DNA of 64,000 nt from Nocardioides marmoriginsengisoli (GTDB lineage Bacteria; Actinomycetota; Actinomycetes; Propionibacteriales; Nocardioidaceae), in assembly GCF_003725695.1 (NCBI RefSeq), contig NZ_RJSE01000006.1, forward strand, positions 1 to 64,000, read 5' to 3'. The notes under the pieces are model-generated. The model was not told where the DNA came from. It was given only the letters and a program-made list of their open reading frames with translations, and made no database searches. This document shows, in pieces, positions 29,828-36,649 of the stretch (its first letter is position 1; every line of letters begins with the position of its first letter). A program made the translations under genes and the position numbers.

Positions 29828-32113
29828 TCAGGAGTTGGCTGCCGTGAAGGCTGCTGCCGCGCCGTACAGCTTGTAGAGCGCGAAGGCTCCGGCGTAGCTG
29901 GTGCTGCAGCGGCCGTCGAAGAGCGCGGCGGCCTGGGCGGGCTGGAGGGTGGCTCCGTAGCCGACCCGCTTGTCGCCGTCGACGGAGCCGGAGACGAAGT
30001 GCTCAAGACGGTTGACGAGCTCGGCCTTCTGGGCCGGGTTCGCCTTGCGCCACCAACCACAGGTGTAGAGGCTGAGCGGCTTGTTCGACTTCGGGGCCGG
30101 CGCTACCTTCGGCGGCGTCAGGGCCGAGACCAGGTCGTTGAGGATCGACAGGCCGGAGTACTGGCTCTTGTACGGCTTGCAGGTGCGCTTGCCGAGGCCC
30201 GCGGCGCAGAAGTCGGTGAAGACCTGCTTCTGGTTCGCCGTGGTCTCCGCCGCAGCGCTCGAGGCCGACGTACGGGCCGCGGCGGATCCGGGCTTGGCGG
30301 GCGTCTTCGACCAGCTGCAGATGGCGTCGGTACCACCGGGGTACTTGCCCAGCTGGAGGCCGGCGAGGCACGCGAGCAGCTCGACCTCACCGGTCAGGTT
30401 GCCCAGACCGATGCTGGTGTTCGGCTTGGTGCCGTTGCTGCAGTTGGGCAGCGATCCCGGGTTGCTGGTGACCTTCTTGCCCGGGGCGGCGGTGTTGCCC
30501 CAGAAGCAGTTGCCGGTGTTGCCCGGGAACGAGTCCCACCAGAAGTCGAGGCCGTTGGGCTTGACCGCGCCACTGGGCGCGACACCCATCTTGTTGCCGT
30601 ACTGGTCGTTGCCGTACGACGTCGAGATGCCCGCGATCTTGCAGCCCGGGATCGGCGTCTTGGTGTCGCCGAGGATCGGACCGCAGACGGTGGCGTCCGG
30701 CACCGCGAACAGCATCGTGCCGCGACGCCAGTTGTCGAAGAACCGGTTGTTGCGGACGACGTTGTCGTTGCCGCCGGCCAACCAGAGACCGGTACCGACC
30801 GGCGCCGGGATGAACGGCGAGACGTCGGAGCCCGGCTTGTACGGGTTGAAGTTGTTGGAGTAGAAGTTGTTCTCCTCCACCACGTTGCCCGACTGCGGGA
30901 AGCCCGGGTGACCGGCCGCCGTGAAGACGTCGGTCGTGTAGCCGAGGGCGTTGTCGTAGAAGTTGTTCTGGATGATCCGGGTGCCGTGGCTGTTGGTGCC
31001 GGAGAAGCCGCTGGTGTTGTGGTGCGAGTCGCACCAGCGGATCGTCTGGCTGTAGCGCGCGGTCGGGTAGAACGAGACCTTCCGGTCGACCAGCGTCTGC
31101 GCGCCCGAACCCGGGTACAGGCCCGAGTCGCCGTTGCCGACGGCCTCGCAGTTCTGGATCAGGCCGTGGTCGCCGACGAAGGTCAGCACGCCGTACGCAC
31201 CGGCGTAGTAGGTCTTGAACCGGTCGAGGACATAGCCGTCGGTCTCGACGACGTAGATGTCGTGCTCGCGGGCGTGCCGCACGGTCATGTTGCGCAGCAC
31301 GAAACCGTCGGCGCGGTCGGCGAAGATGCCGACGTCCTTCTTGTGGCCGACCGCGGACGGGCCGCCGTTGCCCTTGCTCGCGTCGCCGGCCTCGATGATG
31401 ACGTCGTCGGCGCTGACGCCCGATCCCTCGAGCTGGAAGTTGCAGCGGATGCACTTGCCCGGGTTCGGGATCCCGTGCCGGTCGACCAGCGGGGTCTTCG
31501 GGTCGCCGGCGATGCCCTTGCCTCGGTCACGGCCGATCACGGCGATCAGGTTCGCGTCGTTCGGGCACATGATCTGGTACTCGTGCGACAGGGCGCCGGG
31601 GTCACCGCCGTCGGACTTGGTGTGGTACTGCGCGCAGGACTTGTCGTACGTCGGCTTCGACCGCGAAGTGGGCTCGGTGTACAGGCCGGGCATCACGACG
31701 ACACGGTCGTTGTTGCGCGAGGCCGTCACCGCGGCCTGGATCTGGTGGTAGCGGCACTGCTTGAACAGGGCCTTGTTGGTCTTGAGCAGTGCTCGGCCCG
31801 AGGCCGCGCTGAGCTTGCGGTGGTCCGTCGGGCGCACGTTGTAGCCCTTCGCCACCGCACGGTTGATCGCGCGCTTGACCAGGGTCACCGAGTTCGACTT
31901 GCAGACCACCCGGGTGTTGCCGACCGCCTTCTTGTCCAGCGCGGACCTCAGCGTGCGGATCTTCGGCACCGCTCCGCCCGCGCACGGGCTGACGCTGCAG
32001 TCCGCCGTGGGTACCGGCCAGTACGACGGCCTCTCGACGTGCGCCGAGGACACCTGGGGAAACACCAGGACGGCGGACAGTCCGATGGCGAGGGCAAGGA
32101 GGAAACGCCGCAT
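29828..32113 (-). CDS. Secreted right-handed parallel beta-helix protein
   Basis: 761 residues from ATG 32113; a GTG six codons upstream is possible. A signal peptide (RRFLLALAIGLSAVLVFPQVSSA) is cleaved after SSA. The body has repeated coil signatures such as FVLRNMTVRHA, YVLDRFKTYYAGAYGVLTFVG, HGLIQNCEAVGNGDSGLYPG and RIIQNNFYDNALG, typical of a beta-helix with pectate-lyase-like turns. Paired Cys suggest disulphides. The C-terminal 200 residues are a separate Ala-rich domain. Probably acts on polysaccharide or as a surface protein; substrate unknown. It is the first host gene right of the prophage. Confidence 0.75.
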   Translation of the reverse strand: MRRFLLALAIGLSAVLVFPQVSSAHVERPSYWPVPTADCSVSPCAGGAVPKIRTLRSALDKKAVGNTRVVCKSNSVTLVKRAINRAVAKGYNVRPTDHRKLSAASGRALLKTNKALFKQCRYHQIQAAVTASRNNDRVVVMPGLYTEPTSRSKPTYDKSCAQYHTKSDGGDPGALSHEYQIMCPNDANLIAVIGRDRGKGIAGDPKTPLVDRHGIPNPGKCIRCNFQLEGSGVSADDVIIEAGDASKGNGGPSAVGHKKDVGIFADRADGFVLRNMTVRHAREHDIYVVETDGYVLDRFKTYYAGAYGVLTFVGDHGLIQNCEAVGNGDSGLYPGSGAQTLVDRKVSFYPTARYSQTIRWCDSHHNTSGFSGTNSHGTRIIQNNFYDNALGYTTDVFTAAGHPGFPQSGNVVEENNFYSNNFNPYKPGSDVSPFIPAPVGTGLWLAGGNDNVVRNNRFFDNWRRGTMLFAVPDATVCGPILGDTKTPIPGCKIAGISTSYGNDQYGNKMGVAPSGAVKPNGLDFWWDSFPGNTGNCFWGNTAAPGKKVTSNPGSLPNCSNGTKPNTSIGLGNLTGEVELLACLAGLQLGKYPGGTDAICSWSKTPAKPGSAAARTSASSAAAETTANQKQVFTDFCAAGLGKRTCKPYKSQYSGLSILNDLVSALTPPKVAPAPKSNKPLSLYTCGWWRKANPAQKAELVNRLEHFVSGSVDGDKRVGYGATLQPAQAAALFDGRCSTSYAGAFALYKLYGAAAAFTAANS

Positions 32114-32283
32114 GAACACTGTTCCTGTCACATCTGTGCACCGGGGTGCGTCGAGTCCCTCAACCCATCCCGAAACCTAGGTGGGGCAGGCAGACGTGTC
32201 AAACATTTCGGTTCTGGCGCGTCTCGCGGTTAGACCACTCGACCAAACCCGGCGATTTCGCTCACCGGGCGAACCCGCACGAA

Positions 32284-34032
32284 CTACGCTTGGTCGCGCT
32301 TTTTGTGCCGCGGCTTCTTCGTCCCCGAGTACGACGACCCGCCGGTTGCGGTCCAGGTCTTGTTCGGGCTCCCGGTCGGACCGGTGTGACCGCGCTTGTG
32401 GCCGCGGTCGAACTTGTCCTGCTTGATGTTGATCAGCACCCCGGAGATCCGGGTCCCGCTCAGCTTGTCGAGGACCGCCGGGTCCATGTCCACGGGCAGC
32501 TCGACGATCGAGAACGCCGGCTTGATGTCGATCTTGCCGAAGTCCTCGCGCGAGAGTCCGCCCTCGTTGGCCAGGGCGCCGACGATCTGGCGCGGCTCGA
32601 CGTGGTGCCGCTTGCCGACCTCGAGGCGGTAGCTCGCGAAACCGCGGCGCTCGCGACCCTTGCGCTCGCTGCTGCGTTCCTTGGTCGGCTGGCGCAGCGG
32701 CTCCGGCATGTCCTCGAGGAACAGCGGCTGGCCGTCCTGGGACAGCACCGCGATCGCGGCGGCGATGTCGAGGGCGGGCACGTCGTTGTTGCGCTCGTAG
32801 TCCTCGATCAGCTCGCGGAACAACCCGATCTGCGGGTCGCTCATCGCCTGCCCGATCGCGTCGTTGAACTTCGAGACCCGGAACGCGTTCACGTCGGAGA
32901 CCGACGGCAGCCGCATCTCGGTGAGGGTGGTCTTGTTGGTCTTCTCGATCGCCCGGAGCAGGTGGTTCTCGCGCGGGGTCACGAACGAGATCGCCACGCC
33001 CGACCGGCCGGCCCGTCCGGTGCGACCGATCCGGTGCACGTAGGACTCGGTGTCGGTCGGGATGTCGTGGTTGATCACGTGGCTGATCCGCGGCACGTCG
33101 AGGCCCCGGGCCGCGACATCGGTGGCGACCAGGATGTCGAGCTTGCTCTTGCGCAGCTGCTCGACGGTCCGCTCGCGCTGCACCTGGGCGACGTCGCCGT
33201 TGATCGCCGCCGCCGAGAACCCCCGGGCGCGAAGCTTCTCCGCGACCTCCTCGGTGGCGTGCTTGGTGCGGACGAAGATGATCATCCCGTCGAAGTTCTC
33301 GACCTCGAGGATCCGGGTGAGCGCGTCGACCTTGTTGTGGTGCGCGACCTTCAGGAACCGCTGCTCGACGTTCGCCGCCGTGGTCGAGGTGGACTTGACC
33401 TTGATCTCGGTGGCGTCCGGGGCGTGCCGCTTGACGATCCGCTTGATCTGCGACGGCATCGTCGCCGAGAACAGCGCCACCTGCTTGTCGTCCGGGGTGC
33501 CCGAGAGGATCGACTCGACGTCCTCGGCGAACCCCATGTTGAGCATCTCGTCGGCCTCGTCGAGGACCACGAAGCGCAGCTCGGACAGGTCGAGGGTGCC
33601 CTTCTCGATGTGGTCCATCACCCGGCCCGGGGTGCCGACCACGACGTGGACCCCGCGGCGCAGGGCGGAGAGCTGGACGCCGTACCCCTGGCCGCCGTAC
33701 ACGGGCAGCACGTGCAGGCCGCGGATGCCGCTGGCGTACTTCTCGAACGCCTCCGAGACCTGGAGCGCGAGCTCACGGGTCGGGGCGAGGACGAGGACCT
33801 GCGGGGTCTTCTGGCTCAGGTCGATGCGGGACAGGATCGGCAGCGCGAACGCGGCCGTCTTGCCGGTGCCGGTCTGGGCGAGACCGACGACGTGGCCACC
33901 GTCCAGCAGCGGCGGGATCGCCTCGGCCTGGATCGGCGAGGGGGTCTCGTAGCCGACGTCCTTGATGGCCTTGAGCACCTTGGGGTCAAGACCGAGGTCG
34001 TCGAATGTCACAGAATCTGTTGTCTCGGTCAC
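32284..34032 (-). CDS. deaD: DEAD-box RNA helicase (DeaD/CsdA type)
   Basis: 582 residues with all core motifs: AQTGTGKT (Walker A, about 51-58), PTREL, GG, TPGR, DEAD (VVLDEADEM), SAT, FVRTKH, ARGLD and HRIGRTGRAGR. The C-terminus has a DbpA-like RNA-binding region (FASYRLEVGKRHHVEPRQIVG and later PVDMDPAVLD) and a basic tail. It unwinds RNA structures, for example in ribosome assembly and cold adaptation. GTG 34032 lies 6 bases after TACCCT, so it is probably leaderless. The C-terminal RNA-binding domain separates it from RhlE. Confidence 0.93.
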   Translation of the reverse strand: MTETTDSVTFDDLGLDPKVLKAIKDVGYETPSPIQAEAIPPLLDGGHVVGLAQTGTGKTAAFALPILSRIDLSQKTPQVLVLAPTRELALQVSEAFEKYASGIRGLHVLPVYGGQGYGVQLSALRRGVHVVVGTPGRVMDHIEKGTLDLSELRFVVLDEADEMLNMGFAEDVESILSGTPDDKQVALFSATMPSQIKRIVKRHAPDATEIKVKSTSTTAANVEQRFLKVAHHNKVDALTRILEVENFDGMIIFVRTKHATEEVAEKLRARGFSAAAINGDVAQVQRERTVEQLRKSKLDILVATDVAARGLDVPRISHVINHDIPTDTESYVHRIGRTGRAGRSGVAISFVTPRENHLLRAIEKTNKTTLTEMRLPSVSDVNAFRVSKFNDAIGQAMSDPQIGLFRELIEDYERNNDVPALDIAAAIAVLSQDGQPLFLEDMPEPLRQPTKERSSERKGRERRGFASYRLEVGKRHHVEPRQIVGALANEGGLSREDFGKIDIKPAFSIVELPVDMDPAVLDKLSGTRISGVLINIKQDKFDRGHKRGHTGPTGSPNKTWTATGGSSYSGTKKPRHKKRDQA

Positions 34033-34038
34033 CGATCA

Positions 34039-34044
34039 AGGGTA
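34039..34044 (-). promoter_or_regulatory. -10 element of the DEAD-box gene (leaderless)
   Basis: TACCCT on the minus strand with six bases before GTG 34032. It faces the divergent promoter of the PIG-L gene, within a 71-bp intergenic space. Confidence 0.45.
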
Positions 34045-34090
34045 GTGGTGCCGCGGCCCCACACCTATTCCTCAAGGCCCCGGATGACAG

Positions 34091-34096
34091 TACTTT
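34091..34096 (+). promoter_or_regulatory. -10 element of the PIG-L gene (leaderless)
   Basis: TACTTT is seven bases upstream of ATG 34104. No separate ribosome-binding site is present. Confidence 0.45.
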
Positions 34097-34103
34097 CGGA
34101 CAC

Positions 34104-34847
34104 ATGGACACCCCTGAACCGCTGGAGACGCTCGACGAGACCTGGGAACGAGCGCTCTGCATCGTCGCCCACCCCGACGACATGGAGTTCGGAGCCGCCG
34201 CGGCGGTCGCCCGGTGGACCGGCCAGGGCAAGTGGGTCGGCTACACGATGGTGACCAGCGGCGAGGCCGGCATCGACGGTCTCGCCCCCGACGAGTGCCG
34301 GGCGGTGCGCGAGCAGGAGCAGATCGACTCGGCCCGGATCGTCGGCGTCGAGACGGTCGACTTCCTCGGGCTCCCCGACGGCATCCTCGAGTACGGCGTG
34401 GAGCTGCGCCGGGTGCTGGCCGCCGAGGTACGCCGGCACCGCCCCGACATCGTGATCACCGGCAACTACCGCGACACCTGGGGCGGGCAGAACCTCAACC
34501 AGGCCGACCACATCGCCGTCGGCAAGGCCGTCCTCGACGCGGTCCGTGACGCCGGGAACCGCTGGATCTTCCCGGAGCAGATCACCGACGAGCTCCAGCC
34601 CTGGGGCGGTGTCCAGCAGGTCTGGGCCTTCGGCTCCCCCGCCTCCACCCACGCGGTCGACACCACCGCCACCTTCGACGCCGGGGTCGAGTCGCTCAAG
34701 GCGCACGCCGCCTACATCGACGGCCTCGGCTGGGAGAACTGGGATCCCCGCGAGTTCCTCGAGGGGATGGCACGCGCGACCGGCGGCCGGGTCGGAGTGA
34801 CCTTCGCGGCGCCGTTCGAGGTGATCCCGATGGGCTGGGGCGACTAG
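34104..34847 (+). CDS. PIG-L family N-acetylglucosaminyl deacetylase-like protein
   Basis: 247 residues. The zinc-binding AHPDDMEFG motif (about residues 22-30) and second His in NQADHIAVGK (about residue 137) are the marks of PIG-L/LmbE deacetylases. TSGEAG and GLPDG loops also fit. The family includes MshB (mycothiol biosynthesis) and Mca (mycothiol S-conjugate amidase). The protein here cannot be assigned to one. ATG 34104 is the first Met after the -10 element; the frame upstream to 34005 overlaps the DEAD-box start. Confidence 0.88.
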   Translation: MDTPEPLETLDETWERALCIVAHPDDMEFGAAAAVARWTGQGKWVGYTMVTSGEAGIDGLAPDECRAVREQEQIDSARIVGVETVDFLGLPDGILEYGVELRRVLAAEVRRHRPDIVITGNYRDTWGGQNLNQADHIAVGKAVLDAVRDAGNRWIFPEQITDELQPWGGVQQVWAFGSPASTHAVDTTATFDAGVESLKAHAAYIDGLGWENWDPREFLEGMARATGGRVGVTFAAPFEVIPMGWGD

Positions 34848-34873
34848 CGCCTGCCGACAGGCTTGTTCGAGCG

Positions 34874-35647
34874 TCAGCGGATCCGCAGCGTCGCGGACTC
34901 GACGTCGCCGGCGCCCCGCACCGAGTACTCCAGCGATCCCGGCGCAGCCTTCGAGCCGAGGAACAGCAAGGTCACGTAGGCGTCCGAGTTCGCGGCCAGT
35001 CGGTTCGGGCCGACCCGCTCGACCGCCTTGATCTTCGGCTCACCTTCCTGCTCGAACAGGGCCGTTGCGTTGCCGAGCGTGATCGGGCTGTCGCCGCTGG
35101 TCACCCGCAGGTTCACCGCGTAGGTGCCGCCCGACGAGCTGCGGCTCAGGAACTCCACCGTGCCGAGGTCGCCCAGCGGTTCCGGCTTGCGCTTGCCGAG
35201 CACGGTCACCTTGTCGATCGCCGCTCCGCCGACGGTGAAGCTGTTGAGCTTGCCGTCCGCGAGGATCAGCGCCGAGTACTCCACGCACTCCCCGCCGGCG
35301 CCGCAGACCTTGTAGCCGCCCGGGATCTCGGTGAGCCGATCCGGCGCGCGCTCCTTGCCGACCCCGGCGTACGCCGTCGAGGAGTTCGCCAGGTGCGTCA
35401 GGTAGGCCGCCGCGGACGAGTCCGGCGCCGCGAACTCGAGGGCGTCGGACTGGGTGTCGGCGTCGTTGCTGACGACCGCCTCGAAGTAGCGCTGCGCGAC
35501 GTTCGCGTTCTCCGCGGGATCCGAGCCCGGACGCACCGTCGAGTTGTCGTCGTTCTTCGACGGCTGGTCGGAGCCGCTGCACCCGGCGAGGGTGCTGACG
35601 GCGAGGGTCACCGAGGCGGCGATCAGGACGATTCGGCGTGCAGGCAT
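34874..35647 (-). CDS. Putative lipoprotein
   Basis: 257 residues from ATG 35647. The signal RRIVLIAASVTLAVSTLAGC ends in a lipobox (LAGC), so the Cys becomes lipidated. A low-complexity Ser/Asp/Asn-rich linker follows. The rest has a beta-rich domain with an NTF2-like N-terminal part (VAQRYFEAVVSNDADTQSDALEFA) and immunoglobulin-like strands. I do not recognise a family. The start 22 codons upstream is rejected as it precedes the signal peptide. Confidence 0.7.
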   Translation of the reverse strand: MPARRIVLIAASVTLAVSTLAGCSGSDQPSKNDDNSTVRPGSDPAENANVAQRYFEAVVSNDADTQSDALEFAAPDSSAAAYLTHLANSSTAYAGVGKERAPDRLTEIPGGYKVCGAGGECVEYSALILADGKLNSFTVGGAAIDKVTVLGKRKPEPLGDLGTVEFLSRSSSGGTYAVNLRVTSGDSPITLGNATALFEQEGEPKIKAVERVGPNRLAANSDAYVTLLFLGSKAAPGSLEYSVRGAGDVESATLRIR

Positions 35648-35782
35648 GGGGACGGTTCTACCGGAGTCCCCCGACCGGCGCGGACTATTTCCCGGATAGG
35701 CCGAGGAGCGCAACCCCTGGTCAGGCGTCCCCGGCAGTCCTAACGTGGGCCCATCTGGACATCCACCTCAGGAGGCACCGCC

Positions 35783-35959
35783 ATGGCAGGGAAGTTCGAG
35801 GTCTACGAGGACAAGGCAGGGAAGTACCGGTTCCGGCTCAAGGCCGGCAACGGGGAGGTCGTCGCCTCCGGCGAGGCGTACGAGACCAAGGCCGGCGCGA
35901 AGGCAGGCTGCGAGGCCGTGCAGCGGGCCGCGGACGGCGCGTCGATCGTCGAGGTCTGA
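35783..35959 (+). CDS. DUF1508 (YegP-like) small protein
   Basis: 58 residues. The FEVYEDKAGKYRFRLKAGNGEVVASGEAYETKAG-type repeat with an AGCEAVQRAA helix is one YegP/DUF1508 repeat, usually two in tandem. Only one copy here. AGGAGG at 35770-35775 is followed by ATG 35783. A possible -10 (TAACGT) lies about 45 bases upstream. Cytosolic, function unknown. Confidence 0.8.
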   Translation: MAGKFEVYEDKAGKYRFRLKAGNGEVVASGEAYETKAGAKAGCEAVQRAADGASIVEV

Positions 35960-35975
35960 GCCACTCCAGGAATGA

Positions 35976-36008
35976 CGAAGGCCCGCATCGCATGGATGCG
36001 GGCCTTCG
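35976..36008. terminator. Bidirectional terminator between DUF1508 gene and tRNA-Asn
   Basis: A perfect 14-bp stem (35976-35989 with 35995-36008) around GCATG. It ends both the DUF1508 gene at 35959 and the leftward tRNA-Asn. Confidence 0.85.
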
Positions 36009-36013
36009 GCTGG

Positions 36014-36086
36014 CTCCCCCGGTTGGACTCGAACCAACAACCCTCCGATTAACAGTCGAATGCTCTGCCAATTGAGCTACAGGGGA
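36014..36086 (-). tRNA. tRNA-Asn (GTT)
   Basis: Minus strand: TCCCCTG acceptor, TAGCTCAATTGGCAGAGC D-arm, anticodon arm CTGTTAA with GTT at 36053-36051, GGTTCGAGTCC T-arm, CGGGGGA 3' acceptor strand. The CCA end is encoded at 36011-36013. The acceptor stem pairs fully with one G-U. Confidence 0.97.
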
Positions 36087-36133
36087 TCGCGCCCGCAAAG
36101 ATTAGCAAGGCCTCGGGCGAGGTTGCCAATCGG

Positions 36134-36649
36134 CTACTCCCCGACGTCGGCCCGGGCCCGGAGCAGCGCGTCCGCAGCGGCCGCGACGACCTCCGGATCC
36201 TCCGGATCGATCCCGGCGTCGTACTCGTGCATCCAGGAGATCGGGCCGCCGTCCGGGGCCCGCCGACCGATCACCTTGAAGCCTGCCTTCTCGGTCACCA
36301 GGTACCCCCGCTGGAGCACCACGCTCGCGGTGACCCGCTCCCGGACCAGCTGGAGCAGCAGCGCGGGGCTGTCCAGGGTGAACACGTACGACGCCCGCGA
36401 CTGCCCGAACCGGCCGACCTCGCTGACCTTGAGCGTGGAGTCGTCCTGTGACCAGTCGGCCGCCTGGATCTGCTCCCACGCGAGTCGAACCGTCGGCTGA
36501 CCCGGATCGACCACGACGAACGCGAGCCGGGTGCCGAGCAGCCAGCGGTCGCCGTCCTGGGCGAAGGCGAGCACCTTTTCGCCGCGGCGCAGCTCGGCTG
36601 CCTCGCGGACCAGCTCGGGTGCCTTCTCGGCGCCGCTGAACCAGCTCAC
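36134..36649 (-). CDS. Conserved hypothetical protein coupled to dnaG
   Basis: 171 residues. Beta-strand-rich with WLLGTRLAFVVVD, VRLAWEQIQAADWSQDD and a long C-terminal helix. It looks like a PH-like or bPH domain found in actinobacterial proteins next to dnaG. GTG 36649 overlaps the dnaG stop (GTGA), so translation is coupled. Function unknown. Confidence 0.75.
   Translation of the reverse strand: MSWFSGAEKAPELVREAAELRRGEKVLAFAQDGDRWLLGTRLAFVVVDPGQPTVRLAWEQIQAADWSQDDSTLKVSEVGRFGQSRASYVFTLDSPALLLQLVRERVTASVVLQRGYLVTEKAGFKVIGRRAPDGGPISWMHEYDAGIDPEDPEVVAAAADALLRARADVGE

Noticed and set aside
29681-32233. Long plus-strand ORF (850 aa) opposite the beta-helix gene
   Set aside because: Composition is Arg/Val/Asp/Gly-biased as expected for an antisense shadow in high-GC DNA. 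The minus strand encodes a complete secreted protein with signal peptide.
32146-34254. Plus-strand ORF (702 aa) opposite the DEAD-box gene
   Set aside because: It has no recognisable motif, while the minus strand holds all helicase motifs.
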